Source of the DNA: Schaalia odontolytica | Lineage (GTDB): Bacteria; Actinomycetota; Actinomycetes; Actinomycetales; Actinomycetaceae | Direction: 5' to 3' | NCBI RefSeq assembly: GCF_031191545.1 | Contig: NZ_CP133472.1 | Span: forward strand, 2,232,001 to 2,296,000 | Length of the DNA stretch: 64,000 nt | Part shown: piece after piece, positions 55,387 through 64,000 of the stretch | Position numbering within the stretch: the stretch's first letter is position 1 | How the letters are laid out: the number at the start of each line of letters is the position of its first letter | Program-made: the position numbers and the translations under genes | Notes under the pieces: model-generated | The model's database searches: none | What the model was told of the DNA's origin: nothing | The model's input: only the letters and a program-made list of their open reading frames with translations

Positions 55387-56075
55387 TCGTCGGATGGCTC
55401 CCTCCGCGAATCAGCGCGGACCTCTCTCTCGTGTCGGGTTTCCTCACGTGGATTATCGTGCTCGCGTGGCTGTGGCGGTCGGGCTGGAAGATTCAGCGCA
55501 GGTATTTCATTGAAGCCACCCGAACGCCATTGACGCGTAATGCGATCGTCTGGAGTGCGGCGATCGTCGGCGCACTCTTTTTCGTCGCGGCCCAGATGCG
55601 CCCCGGTATGCCAGCAGTGATGTCCGTTGCGATGATCGGTGCGCTTAGTGCCTACGTCGATGGACATACTCATCGTCTGCCGAACGCCTACACAGCGGCG
55701 ATGGCGGTCGGTGTCGCGGTGGGCGTCGGCGTTGGCGTGATCATTTCTCCGATGTGGCAGCAGCGTCTCATTGGGTGCATCGTCGGTGCTCTGGTCTGGA
55801 CAATCCCCATCGCGCTGCTGAACCGTTTGCCGGGTGGCATGGGCGGGGGAGATGTGAAGCTCGCACCCGTGCTGGGTGCGATGGCAGGTTCTGTCGCCCT
55901 GCACGCGGCCTTTTTTTCTCTCGCCATGTCGTTCGTGCTCGCCGGGCTTGCGGCTCTCTGGAAGGTCGTTATCGGGTCGGCTGGTACGAAGTCACGAGTG
56001 CCGATGGGGCCGTGGATGATCGGATCGGCGCTCGTTGCTGCGATTGCCTGGGGAGTCGTTCCCGACTGGCTGTAG
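55383..56075 (+). CDS. Prepilin peptidase (A24 family)
   Basis: 230 residues, six or seven helices. The two catalytic aspartates fit AYVDGHTHRLPN and GGGDVKLAP. These enzymes cleave type IV prepilin or Tad leader peptides. The N-terminal methylase zinc domain is absent. No pilus genes lie in the window, so substrates are encoded elsewhere. Confidence 0.85.
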   Translation: MIVGWLPPRISADLSLVSGFLTWIIVLAWLWRSGWKIQRRYFIEATRTPLTRNAIVWSAAIVGALFFVAAQMRPGMPAVMSVAMIGALSAYVDGHTHRLPNAYTAAMAVGVAVGVGVGVIISPMWQQRLIGCIVGALVWTIPIALLNRLPGGMGGGDVKLAPVLGAMAGSVALHAAFFSLAMSFVLAGLAALWKVVIGSAGTKSRVPMGPWMIGSALVAAIAWGVVPDWL

Positions 56076-56129
56076 GTCGCTCACGCTGTCCCATCGTGAA
56101 CCCGATGGGCCGAGGCCGGTGAGGGGTGG

Positions 56130-56141
56130 GATAATGGCACG
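56130..56141 (+). promoter_or_regulatory. Leaderless promoter -10 of trpE
   Basis: GATAAT (56130-56135) six bases before the GTG, no ribosome site. A 7-bp hairpin (CCCATCG/CGATGGG, 56091-56109) without a T run lies upstream. Confidence 0.5.
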
Positions 56142-57707
56142 GTGAGTAACTCGACGCCTTCGTTTCAGTCTGAGCCTGTGAGTCTCGATTGGGGCCAGAC
56201 CTGGCCTCCTCGCGACGTTTTTGTCAATCTTGCGCAGAATCGACGCGTGATTCCCGTCGTCCGGCGCGTGCTTGCCGACGAACTCAGCGCAGTGGGTGTC
56301 TATCGACAGCTCGCGCACGGCAACTATGGCAGTTTCATCTTGGAATCGGCGGAGCACGGAGGTTCCTGGGGGCGCTGGTCGTTCGTGGGCGCGTCGAGCG
56401 CGGGCGCTATCGTCGCCCGGGACGGTCGCGCACGGTGGATCGGATCGTATCCTGAAGGCGCATTGCAGGAGGGGACGTTCCTGGAGGTTGTTCACTCAGC
56501 GCTCGAGGAGCTTTCCGCACCGGCTATCGAGGGTATGCCGCCGCTGACCGGAGCGCTCGTTGGCTCGCTGGGATGGGGGATCATTCCCGAGTGGGAGCCG
56601 ACGCTCGCCGCGACCGCCCCGAAGGAATCGGACATACCCGATGCGACGCTTGTGTTGGCTACGGAGGTCGCCGCGCTCGACCATGCCACCGGCTCGGTGT
56701 ATCTCATGGCGATCGCATGGAACCTGAACGGCTCCGCGGAAGGAATCGACGGAGCCTATGACCGTGCGATTGAGCGCCTCGATGCGATGACGGCGCAGCT
56801 TGCGACCCCGATTGCTCCGGCGGTGCTGGGCAGTAGTGGCGCGACCCCCCCGGTGGTTCGCGAGCGTACTTCTCGCGCTGACTTCGAGTCCTCCGTGAAT
56901 GCCGCCAAGCGCTCGATCGAAGACGGTGACGTATTCCAGATCGTGCTGTCGCAGCGTCTCGACGTGTCGACGTCGGCCAGCGGGATCGATGTCTACCGCG
57001 TGCTGCGTACGGTCAACCCCTCGCCGTACATGTACTTCCTTGATCTGCCCGACGACAAGGGCGGTCACTTCGAGGTCGTGGGTTCTTCTCCCGAGACTCT
57101 CGTGAAGGCGCAGGGGCGGCGTGTGTGGACCTACCCGATTGCCGGCTCGCGTCCGCGCGGCGCGGATTCGGCGCAGGATCATCGACTGGCAGCGGAGTTG
57201 CTTGAGGATCCGAAGGAACTGTCCGAACACGTGATGCTCGTCGACCTGGCCCGGAACGATCTGTCGAAGGTGTGCGACCCGGCGTCGGTCGAGGTTTCGA
57301 CGCTGATGGAGCTCAAGCGGTTCTCTCATATTCAGCATATTTCGTCGACGGTCACCGGTGTGCTGCGCCCTGACGCCGACGCTCTTGACGCCCTGGTGGC
57401 GACCTTCCCTGCGGGTACCCTCTCGGGTGCTCCCAAGCCTCGCGCAATCCAGCTGATTGACAACTTTGAGCCGGCTGCCCGTGGCGTGTACGGCGGCGTC
57501 GTGGGCTACTTCGATCTGTCGGGCGATGCGGATCTGGCGATCGCTATTCGCACGGCCTCTCTCAAGGACGGCCTGGCCTCGGTCCAGGCGGGCGCGGGAC
57601 TCGTCGCGGATTCGGTTCCCACCCTCGAATACGAGGAGTCGCGAAACAAGGCCGCGGCGGCGGTCGAGTCAGTCGTGCGTGCCTCGACTCTCGTGCCCCT
57701 GTCTTAA
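56142..57707 (+). CDS. trpE: Anthranilate synthase component I
   Basis: 521 residues. Makes anthranilate from chorismate with TrpG. Conserved chorismate-binding stretches: DVFQIVLSQR, NPSPYMYFLDLP, GSSPETLVK, PIAGSRPRG, DLARNDLSKV, TFPAGTLSGAPKPRA and RGVYGGVVGY. The N-terminal half is typical of TrpE. Its transcript appears leaderless and ends at a terminator, separate from trpCBA. Confidence 0.95.
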   Translation: MSNSTPSFQSEPVSLDWGQTWPPRDVFVNLAQNRRVIPVVRRVLADELSAVGVYRQLAHGNYGSFILESAEHGGSWGRWSFVGASSAGAIVARDGRARWIGSYPEGALQEGTFLEVVHSALEELSAPAIEGMPPLTGALVGSLGWGIIPEWEPTLAATAPKESDIPDATLVLATEVAALDHATGSVYLMAIAWNLNGSAEGIDGAYDRAIERLDAMTAQLATPIAPAVLGSSGATPPVVRERTSRADFESSVNAAKRSIEDGDVFQIVLSQRLDVSTSASGIDVYRVLRTVNPSPYMYFLDLPDDKGGHFEVVGSSPETLVKAQGRRVWTYPIAGSRPRGADSAQDHRLAAELLEDPKELSEHVMLVDLARNDLSKVCDPASVEVSTLMELKRFSHIQHISSTVTGVLRPDADALDALVATFPAGTLSGAPKPRAIQLIDNFEPAARGVYGGVVGYFDLSGDADLAIAIRTASLKDGLASVQAGAGLVADSVPTLEYEESRNKAAAAVESVVRASTLVPLS

Positions 57708-57720
57708 CCCGTAGTGCGGG

Positions 57721-57747
57721 ATGGCTCAGCCGCCGTGGGCCATTTTT
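57721..57747 (+). terminator. Intrinsic terminator between trpE and trpC
   Basis: An 8-bp stem ATGGCTCA/TGGGCCAT (one G-U), 7-base loop, then TTTTT. Confidence 0.7.
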
Positions 57748-57795
57748 CGCTAGCCTAGGTGAGGATTGATTGTTTCTGCCTGAAAGGGGAGCGTC

Positions 57796-58644
57796 GTGAG
57801 CGTTCTCGATGACATTATCGCCGGGGTCCGCGAAGACCTGAAAGAGCGTGAAGACCGCGTCCCTTTGGCTCGGATCAAGGAGCTGGCGGCTCAGGTCCCG
57901 GAGGCGAAGGATGCGCTCAGCGCCCTGCGCAACCGTGACGGTGCGGTCAAGATCATTTCCGAGGTGAAGCGTTCTTCACCGTCCAAGGGTGCACTCGCAT
58001 CCATTCCAGATCCCGCCGCCCTGGCTTCGACGTACGAGGCCGGGGGAGCGTCTGTTGTTTCGGTGCTCACCGAGCAGCGTCGTTTCAACGGTTCGCTCGC
58101 AGACCTTGATGCGGTGCGCGCGGTCGTCGATATTCCGATCCTGCGCAAGGATTTCATCGTTACGCCGTATCAGATTCACGAGGCGCGTGCTCACGGCGCT
58201 GACCTCGTGTTGCTGATCGTCGCGGCCCTGGAACAAAACGCGCTGATATCACTGCTGGAGCGTACCCGCTCCCTGGGCATGGAGGCCTTGGTAGAGACGC
58301 ACTCCCGGCTTGAGGCGTTGCGCGCGATGGAGGCCGGTGCCTCGATCATCGGCGTGAATGCCCGCAATCTGAAGACTCTGGAAGTGGACCGCTCGACCGT
58401 CGAGCAGGTCATCGACGTGATCCCCCAGGATGTTGTCGCGGTCGCCGAGTCCGGCGTCGCCAATGCCCATGACGTTTTTGAGTATGCCAAGTGGGGTGCG
58501 GATGCGGTTCTCGTCGGCGAGGCTCTCGTGACGTCGGGCGATCCACACGCGAGCATCCAGGACATGGTGAGCGCAGGCCAGCATCCCGCGCTGCGTACGG
58601 ATCGCAAGGCTCGCGTCGCGGCGGCGCGTCAGGAAGGACAATGA
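57796..58644 (+). CDS. trpC: Indole-3-glycerol phosphate synthase
   Basis: 282 residues, GTG with AAAGGGGA upstream. TIM barrel: [33 protein letters not shown] and [11 protein letters not shown] are all typical. trpD, trpF and trpG are missing from the locus; PriA usually replaces TrpF in actinobacteria. Overlaps trpB by ATGA. Confidence 0.95.
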   Translation: MSVLDDIIAGVREDLKEREDRVPLARIKELAAQVPEAKDALSALRNRDGAVKIISEVKRSSPSKGALASIPDPAALASTYEAGGASVVSVLTEQRRFNGSLADLDAVRAVVDIPILRKDFIVTPYQIHEARAHGADLVLLIVAALEQNALISLLERTRSLGMEALVETHSRLEALRAMEAGASIIGVNARNLKTLEVDRSTVEQVIDVIPQDVVAVAESGVANAHDVFEYAKWGADAVLVGEALVTSGDPHASIQDMVSAGQHPALRTDRKARVAAARQEGQ

Positions 58645-59939
58645 TGGAAGCCGAGAATTTTGCGCAAGGACCCTACTTCGGTGATTTCGGCGGTCGCTTT
58701 GTCGCCGAGTCACTCATGGGCCCCCTCGAAGAGGTCGAGGCCGCGTGGAAACGCTTGTGGCGAGACAAGTCTTTTCAGCGTCGTTTGCGTGACCTTTTCC
58801 TGAACTACGCGGGACGCCCGTCCCTGCTGACCGAGGCCCCCCGCTTCGCCGCTGACCTGGGCGGCGTGCGCGTGTTCCTGAAGCGAGAGGATCTGAACCA
58901 TACCGGTTCCCACAAGATCAACAATGTGCTCGGACAGGCACTGCTCACCAAGGAATTGGGCAAGACCCGAGTCATCGCCGAGACCGGTGCGGGACAGCAT
59001 GGCGTGGCCACCGCTACCGCCGCAGCCCTCCTCGGCCTCGATTGCACGATCTACATGGGACGTGAGGACACTGAGCGTCAGGCCCTGAACGTCGCGCGCA
59101 TGCAAATGCTCGGTGCCGAGGTCATCGCCGTGACCGCAGGCTCGGCGACCCTCAAGGACGCGATCAACGAGGCGTTCCGCGACTGGGTGACCAACGCGGA
59201 GACGACCAACTACATCTTCGGCACCGCCGCCGGGCCGCATCCGTTCCCTGAGCTCGTGCGTGATCTGCAGCGCGTCATCGGCGATGAAGCACGCGCTCAG
59301 CTGCTCGCCGCCGAGGGGCGTCTGCCCGACGTGGTCGTCGCCTGCGTGGGTGGCGGTTCCAACGCGATCGGCTCCTTTACAGCGTTCATCGATGATCCGG
59401 GCGTCGAGCTGCTCGGATGTGAGGCGGCCGGCGACGGATTTGAGACCGGGCGCCACGCAGCGTCTATCACCGCCGATGAGGTCGGCGTCCTCCACGGAGC
59501 GCGTACCTTCGTCCTGCAGGAGCGCGACGGTCAGACAAAGGCCTCGCACTCAATTTCCGCTGGCCTGGACTACCCGGGCGTCGGCCCGCAGCACGCGTGG
59601 CTGGCTCGCTCGAATCGCGCATCCTACATGCCGATTTCCGACGCCGAGGCGATGGACGCGTTCCTGCGCCTGTCACGCACGGAGGGCATCATCCCCGCGA
59701 TCGAGTCGTCACACGCCCTTGCCGGTGCGCGCGCGTGGGCTCGCGCCAAGGCGCAGGCCGAGGGATCGTTCGCGCCGGGGGAGGAACCCATCGTCATCGT
59801 GACCGTCTCGGGCCGTGGCGACAAGGACGTCGATACGGCATCGCGGTGGTTTGGCTATGGGCACGCGAAGCTGCAGGTCATCGACCCCAGCGCCGGACCG
59901 TCGGGCGTTGCCGTCCTAGACGAGAACGAGGAGAAGTGA
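58641..59939 (+). CDS. trpB: Tryptophan synthase beta chain
   Basis: 432 residues, first of two adjacent ATGs. PLP lysine in [19 protein letters not shown], glycine-rich phosphate loop [10 protein letters not shown] and YPGVGP are present. Condenses indole and serine in an alpha2-beta2 complex with TrpA. Some extra C-terminal residues after SGRGDKDV. Confidence 0.96.
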   Translation: MMEAENFAQGPYFGDFGGRFVAESLMGPLEEVEAAWKRLWRDKSFQRRLRDLFLNYAGRPSLLTEAPRFAADLGGVRVFLKREDLNHTGSHKINNVLGQALLTKELGKTRVIAETGAGQHGVATATAAALLGLDCTIYMGREDTERQALNVARMQMLGAEVIAVTAGSATLKDAINEAFRDWVTNAETTNYIFGTAAGPHPFPELVRDLQRVIGDEARAQLLAAEGRLPDVVVACVGGGSNAIGSFTAFIDDPGVELLGCEAAGDGFETGRHAASITADEVGVLHGARTFVLQERDGQTKASHSISAGLDYPGVGPQHAWLARSNRASYMPISDAEAMDAFLRLSRTEGIIPAIESSHALAGARAWARAKAQAEGSFAPGEEPIVIVTVSGRGDKDVDTASRWFGYGHAKLQVIDPSAGPSGVAVLDENEEK

Positions 59940-59940
59940 C

Positions 59941-60750
59941 ATGACGCGCGCACCCCATTCAGCCGTGGCTATCGATGCCGCTATCGACCGTGGCGACGCC
60001 GCACTCATCGCATACCTGCCCGTTGGCTTCCCCTCGGTTGAGGATTCGATCCGCGCGGGCAAGGTCTTGGCCGACTGCGGCGTTGATGTCATCGAGCTCG
60101 GCTTTCCGTACTCGGATCCCGGCATGGACGGTCCGACCATCCAACGTGCGACCGTTGCTGCTCTCGAGCGCGGCACCCATCTGGAGGATCTTTTCCATGC
60201 CGTGGACGAGCTGACCTCCTACGGTGTTTCGACGTGCTCGATGACCTACTGGAACCCCGTCGAGTGGTGGGGGGTTGAGCGTTTCGCCAAGGACTTCGCC
60301 GCCGTTGGTGGCTCGGGTCTTATTACCCCCGATCTGCCGCCCGAGGAGGGCGCGCAGTGGGAAGCGGCCTCGGACGAGTACGACCTGGAACGCATCTACT
60401 TGAGTGCCCCCTCGTCGCCCGAGCACCGACTGAAGCTAATCGCGGAGCATTCGCGAGGCTGGGTGTACGCGGCCTCGTCGATGGGCGTCACGGGTGCGCG
60501 CGCCGCAGTTGGCGCGCACGTGGCAGACGTCGTGGCGCGTACCCGCGCAGCGGGCGCCGAACGCGTGTGTGTGGGCCTTGGAGTTTCCAACGGTGCTCAG
60601 GCTCGGGAGATCGGTGCCTACGCGGATGGCGTCATCGTTGGCTCTGCGCTCGTAAAGACTCTGTTCGATGAGAACATTGACCGTGGCTTGAAGGCCTTGG
60701 GTGAGCTCGCGAAGGAGCTTAAGGTCGGCGTCAGTGGGGCCCGCGTATGA
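59941..60750 (+). CDS. trpA: Tryptophan synthase alpha chain
   Basis: 269 residues. Catalytic residues in VIELGFPYSDPGMDGP (Glu) and further TIM-barrel motifs (LITPDLPPEE; VCVGLGVSN). Releases indole, which is tunnelled to TrpB. Overlaps lgt by four bases. Confidence 0.95.
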   Translation: MTRAPHSAVAIDAAIDRGDAALIAYLPVGFPSVEDSIRAGKVLADCGVDVIELGFPYSDPGMDGPTIQRATVAALERGTHLEDLFHAVDELTSYGVSTCSMTYWNPVEWWGVERFAKDFAAVGGSGLITPDLPPEEGAQWEAASDEYDLERIYLSAPSSPEHRLKLIAEHSRGWVYAASSMGVTGARAAVGAHVADVVARTRAAGAERVCVGLGVSNGAQAREIGAYADGVIVGSALVKTLFDENIDRGLKALGELAKELKVGVSGARV

Positions 60751-61706
60751 GGGCGCTCATTACGGCCGGTATTCCGTCGCCTTCGCAGGGAGTGTGGTAC
60801 CTCGGGCCGATCCCGCTGAGGGCCTATGGCATCATCATCGCCGTCGGCATGATTGTCGGCGTGTGGTGGACCGCCCGTCGCTACCGCGATCGCGGGGGAA
60901 AGCCGGACACGCTGTACGACGTGGCGCTCTGGGCTATCCCCCTTGGGGTCGTTGGCGCGCGCATCTACCACGTGATCACCTCTCCGGAAGCATATTTTGG
61001 CCCCGGTGGCGACCCGATGCTCGCCTTCCAGATTTGGCGAGGCGGACTTGGCATCTGGGGCGGAGTCGCATTCGGCGCTCTCGGAGTTTTCATCGCCGTA
61101 AAGCGTGCGGGCGTCCGCTTGGGGCCGATCGCGGACTCCCTGGCCCCTGCGCTGCTGGTCGCACAGGCTATCGGCCGGTGGGGGAACTGGTTTAATCAGG
61201 AGCTTTTTGGTGCCCCAACGACCGTGCCGTGGGGCCTCCAGATCGATGCGGCCCACATCCCCGCCGGGTACCCCGCAGGGACGCTGTTCCATCCGACATT
61301 CCTCTACGAGTGCCTGTGGAACCTCGCCGCCGCTGCGCTGATCGTGTGGCTTGACCGGCGCCACCGCTTCGCCGGGGGTCAGGTCTTCGGCCTGTACCTG
61401 ATGACCTACACTGCGGGGCGCTGCTGGATTGAGATGCTGCGCATCGATGATGCGCACAGGGTTTTGGGTCTGCGCCTGAACGTGTGGACGTCGATTCTCG
61501 TGTTTGCTTTCGGCGTTCTTGTCTTCGTCGTTGCGGGACGTCTGGGCCGTTCGACGCGGGTCATATCCGCCGACGCCACGGAAGAGGAGGAATCCTGCGC
61601 AGCGGGGGAGGACTCCACGAGCGCTGTCGAGGCACACGCGGCGGATGAGACGATCTCCGACGACGTGGACGCAACGACTGGAGACAACGAGCACGAGCGG
61701 TCTTGA
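60747..61706 (+). CDS. lgt: Phosphatidylglycerol-prolipoprotein diacylglyceryl transferase
   Basis: 319 residues, seven or so helices. The Lgt signature GRWGNWFNQELFG and the loop GVVGARIYHVI are intact. It attaches diacylglycerol to lipobox cysteines, such as Cys23 of the siderophore-binding protein in this window. The acidic C-terminal tail (about 280-319) is an actinobacterial extra. Confidence 0.95.
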   Translation: MRALITAGIPSPSQGVWYLGPIPLRAYGIIIAVGMIVGVWWTARRYRDRGGKPDTLYDVALWAIPLGVVGARIYHVITSPEAYFGPGGDPMLAFQIWRGGLGIWGGVAFGALGVFIAVKRAGVRLGPIADSLAPALLVAQAIGRWGNWFNQELFGAPTTVPWGLQIDAAHIPAGYPAGTLFHPTFLYECLWNLAAAALIVWLDRRHRFAGGQVFGLYLMTYTAGRCWIEMLRIDDAHRVLGLRLNVWTSILVFAFGVLVFVVAGRLGRSTRVISADATEEEESCAAGEDSTSAVEAHAADETISDDVDATTGDNEHERS

Positions 61707-61815
61707 TATGCGCCCCACCTCGCTACCCGCCCATATGATGCCGCTACGGGGTATTCATGGGAATGATCACGTCCCCCTGACGCTGATCCTCCTCGTTTCA
61801 ACTGTGATTGGACGG

Positions 61816-61828
61816 TAAACTGATCCTT
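61816..61828 (+). promoter_or_regulatory. Leaderless promoter -10 of pyk
   Basis: TAAACT (61816-61821) ends 7 bases before the ATG. Confidence 0.55.
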
Positions 61829-63268
61829 ATGCGTCGAGCTAAGATTGTCTGCACTATTGGACCTGCCACTGAAACCCCTGAGCAGCTCCAGGCACTGGTG
61901 GACGCCGGCATGGATGTCGCGCGTATCAACCGGTCGCATGGAAAGCCTGAGGAACACGAAGCCGTCATTTCGCGCGTGCGAAAGGCGTCTGCCACGTCCG
62001 GCCGCGCTATTGCGGTTCTCGTCGACCTCCAGGGACCGAAGATCCGTCTGGAAACCTTCCAGGACGGACCCCAGGAACTGAAGATTGGCGACACCTTCAC
62101 CATCACCACCCGGGACGTTCCCGGCACCAAGGAACTCGTCGGAACCACCTTCAAGGGCCTGCCTGGCGACTGTGCTCCGGGCGACCGCCTGCTGATCGAC
62201 GACGGCAACGTCGCGGTCCGCGTTCTCGAGGTGAACGAGACCGACGTGGTCACCCTGGTTGAGGTTCCTGGCGTGGTATCGGACCACAAGGGCCTGAATC
62301 TGCCCGGTGTCGCCGTGTCCGTGCCCGCCCTGTCCGACAAGGACAAGGAGGACCTGCGCTGGGCCATCGATCAGGACGCTGATTTCATCGCGCTGTCCTT
62401 CGTGCGTTCTGCCGAGGACATCAAGGATGTTCACGAGATCATGGACGAGATGGGCAAGCGCATCCCGGTTATCGCCAAGATCGAGAAGCCGCAGGCCGTT
62501 GAGGCGCTGGAGGACATCATCGAGGCCTTCGACGGCATCATGGTCGCCCGCGGCGACCTCGGCGTCGAGATGCCCCTCGAGGCCGTTCCTCTGGTTCAGA
62601 AGCGCGCGATCGAACTCGCTCGTATTGCTGCCAAGCCCGTTATCGTCGCGACGCAGGTCATGGACTCCATGATCAAGAATCCTCGCCCGACGCGTGCGGA
62701 AGCTTCCGACTGCGCCAACGCGATTCTTGACGGTGCCGACGCGGTCATGCTCTCCGGCGAGACCTCGGTGGGCGCTTTCCCGATCGAGACGGTTCGCACG
62801 ATGGCCGCGATCATCGAGTCGACGGAAGAGAACGGCGGAGAGCGCATCGCTTCGATTCCCGGCTACTTCGCCGATCGCGCCGGTGTCATCTGTGAAGCCT
62901 CTGCACGAATCGCAGAGAAGATGGACGCGCGTTACCTCGTGACGTTCACTCAGTCGGGCACCTCGGCACGCCTGCTGTCGCGCATGCGTCGCCCGATCCC
63001 GATGCTGGCCTTCACTCCGCTGGAGTCGACCCGGCGCCGCCTGGCCCTGTCGTGGGGCATTCAGACCTATCGTGTGCCGACTGTTCAGCACACCGACGAC
63101 ATGGTCTGGCAGCTCGATCAGGTCGTCCAATCCTCGCGACTGGCCGACATCGGCGAACAGCTTGTGATCGTCGCGGGCATGCCCCCGGGCATCGCCGGCT
63201 CCTCGAACATGCTGCGTATCCACGAAGTCGGAGATGAGGCCGATTACGCGATTGGTGGTCTGCGCTAG
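61829..63268 (+). CDS. pyk: Pyruvate kinase
   Basis: 479 residues beginning MRRAKIVCTIGPA, which fixes the start against a TTG seven codons upstream. RINRSHG, the active-site helix (ARGDLGVEMPLEAVP), the catalytic Lys in VIAKIEKPQA and SGETSVGAFP are present, with a C-terminal regulatory domain. Last step of glycolysis. The lgt-pyk order recalls other actinobacteria. Confidence 0.96.
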   Translation: MRRAKIVCTIGPATETPEQLQALVDAGMDVARINRSHGKPEEHEAVISRVRKASATSGRAIAVLVDLQGPKIRLETFQDGPQELKIGDTFTITTRDVPGTKELVGTTFKGLPGDCAPGDRLLIDDGNVAVRVLEVNETDVVTLVEVPGVVSDHKGLNLPGVAVSVPALSDKDKEDLRWAIDQDADFIALSFVRSAEDIKDVHEIMDEMGKRIPVIAKIEKPQAVEALEDIIEAFDGIMVARGDLGVEMPLEAVPLVQKRAIELARIAAKPVIVATQVMDSMIKNPRPTRAEASDCANAILDGADAVMLSGETSVGAFPIETVRTMAAIIESTEENGGERIASIPGYFADRAGVICEASARIAEKMDARYLVTFTQSGTSARLLSRMRRPIPMLAFTPLESTRRRLALSWGIQTYRVPTVQHTDDMVWQLDQVVQSSRLADIGEQLVIVAGMPPGIAGSSNMLRIHEVGDEADYAIGGLR

Positions 63269-63284
63269 GCCTGAGATATGCGGT

Positions 63285-63325
63285 AGCGGGGGTGTCGGCG
63301 GTGAGCCGGTGCCCCCGCTCTTTTT
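63285..63325 (+). terminator. Intrinsic terminator after pyk
   Basis: AGCGGGGG pairs with CCCCCGCT around a partly paired inner region, followed by C and five T's. Confidence 0.85.
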
Positions 63326-63330
63326 CAGCA

Positions 63331-63360
63331 TTGACGTGGACAACATTGTATTCGTGGAAT
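63331..63360 (+). promoter_or_regulatory. Possible promoter of the 71-residue gene
   Basis: TTGACG (63331-63336) and TGGAAT (63355-63360), 18 bases apart. The palindrome TATCCGGATA (63366-63375) follows, near the expected start site. Confidence 0.35.
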
Positions 63361-63507
63361 AAACTATCCGGATACACGTTGAGACACGTGGACGTCGCAC
63401 CAACGACGGCGCGGCAGTGCAGCAGATCGCTGCCCGGCGTGATCAGGAATGCCTGTGCGAACAAAGCACGTTTTCTGGAGCGCCCGAATGAAAGAGGAGA
63501 AAGAGAA

Positions 63508-63723
63508 ATGAATACGAATATCCGGACCGTGTCGGTCCACGACACTCTGTTTGGTCGTGTGGCCAACAACCTGGAGGTCGGTCAGCTGTCACGCGCCGTT
63601 GAGCCGTGGTTCGCTGACTTCCACGATTCGAGGGTCAAGCAGGCAATTGCCGACCTTGACGAGCCGGCCCGCCGGGGCGCGGCTGCCGAGTATCTCGGTC
63701 TCGAACTGAGCGTGGTGGCCTGA
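63508..63723 (+). CDS. Small protein of unknown function (71 residues)
   Basis: ATG with AGAGGAGAAAGA upstream, an excellent ribosome site, and its own terminator, so it is probably a real gene. The sequence is soluble and helical in character (FGRVANNLEVGQLSRAV; DSRVKQAIADLDEPARR), without membrane segment or cysteine. No family recognised. The long leader (about 140 bases) shows no known RNA. Confidence 0.6.
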   Translation: MNTNIRTVSVHDTLFGRVANNLEVGQLSRAVEPWFADFHDSRVKQAIADLDEPARRGAAAEYLGLELSVVA

Positions 63724-63732
63724 GCCGTGACA

Positions 63733-63765
63733 AAGGGGCCGACAAGCAGTGCTTGTCGGCCCCTT
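63733..63765 (+). terminator. Strong hairpin after the 71-residue gene
   Basis: A perfect 14-bp stem AAGGGGCCGACAAG with 5-base loop, ending CTTG. Could serve both strands, since the tRNA is convergent. Confidence 0.75.
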
Positions 63766-63858
63766 GTTCGTCTGCGATTTTGTTGTAGCTGTTGCGCGAC
63801 GCGCGTCGCACGCGTGCGCAATTGCCGGTACCATTAGGAGCACGTACTCCACTGGCGG

Positions 63859-63932
63859 TACCCCGAGTGGGATTCGAACCCACAACAAGCCGGGTTTGAG
63901 CCGACCGCCTCTGCCAGTTGGGCTATCGGGGC
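63859..63932 (-). tRNA. tRNA with anticodon CAA (Leu), short variable loop
   Basis: 74 nt on the minus strand. The acceptor stem GCCCCGA/TCGGGGT has a terminal G-U pair. D arm GCC/GGC, anticodon stem GTCGG/CCGGC with loop CTCAAAC, and T arm GTGGG/CCCAC around TTCGAAT are all paired. Anticodon CAA reads UUG. The variable region is only TTGTT, whereas tRNA-Leu normally has a long arm. CCA is not encoded. Confidence 0.85.
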
Positions 63933-63950
63933 TTCGCGTGTGCGAGGTCT

Positions 63951-63979
63951 ACAATAGAACAGCTAAGCAAACCGATCAA
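63951..63979 (-). promoter_or_regulatory. tRNA promoter
   Basis: Minus strand TTGATC (63979-63974), 17-base spacer, TATTGT (63956-63951), 18 bases before the tRNA. On the plus strand TACAAT (63950-63955) overlaps it and may serve the gene at the window end. Confidence 0.7.
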
Positions 63980-63989
63980 ACTGAGGAAT

Positions 63990-64000
63990 ATGACAATGAG
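63990..64000 (+). CDS. Start of a gene cut by the window end
   Basis: CTGAGGA precedes ATG at 63990 (a second ATG is at 63996). Only three codons are visible, so no product can be named. Confidence 0.45.

Noticed and set aside
57721-57753. Ten-codon frame MAQPPWAIFR as a trp leader peptide
   Set aside because: Only one Trp codon, no ribosome site, and it coincides with a terminator hairpin that explains the sequence.
57748-57775. DtxR-like site before trpC
   Set aside because: Only about 11 of 19 positions match, no better than expected in sequence with scattered CCTA/TAGG.

Overview
The window is a high-GC actinobacterial chromosome segment. Signs of this are the glnA2-glnE pair, pdxST-ruvCAB-yajC-secDF-apt-rel synteny, many GTG starts, 4-base start/stop overlaps, leaderless promoters and a DtxR-type iron box. 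Gene content and surface proteins fit Actinomycetaceae (Schaalia/Actinomyces), but this is an inference without a 16S gene. Nearly all genes are on the + strand.

Layout. 1-2.2 kb: 5'-truncated ABC ATPase, NfeD-like protein and SPFH/band-7 protein. 2.2-7.2 kb: GlnA2-type glutamine synthetase, GlnE and a histidine phosphatase. 7.2-14.3 kb: an island with two translationally coupled genes. They encode an LCAT-like alpha/beta hydrolase and a 1846-residue protein with a transglutaminase-like domain, a STAND-type P-loop NTPase and sixteen almost identical 46-residue TPR repeats. Perfect 15-bp direct repeats, plus a relic of the downstream gene's 3' end, mark its edges. 14.3-33.2 kb: a small conserved protein, SixA-like phosphatase, YebC, PdxS/PdxT, RuvC/A/B, YajC/SecD/SecF, Apt, Rel, a DUF349 protein, an MBL hydrolase, HisS and two dynamin-like GTPases. 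33.2-39.6 kb: DEAD-box helicase, convergent MFS transporter, AspS and YciO. 39.6-44.8 kb: siderophore esterase and a DtxR-controlled siderophore ABC importer. 45.0-47.7 kb: two exported, membrane-anchored surface proteins. 47.7-56.1 kb: RarA, ribosomal protein S4, then alaS-ruvX-mltG-aroE and a prepilin peptidase. 56.1-63.3 kb: trpE, trpCBA, lgt and pyk. The right end has an orphan 71-residue gene, a leucine-anticodon tRNA on the minus strand and the first codons of another gene.

Functional themes are nitrogen control (glnA2/glnE), PLP synthesis, Holliday-junction processing with a likely LexA box before ruvAB, Sec export, stringent response, translation, iron acquisition, tryptophan synthesis and envelope maturation. 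Apart from the 7.2-14.3 kb island the region is ordinary core genome. The island is the best candidate for an undescribed system: a probable hydrolase effector coupled to a repeat-rich STAND sensor, resembling bacterial conflict/NLR-like systems.
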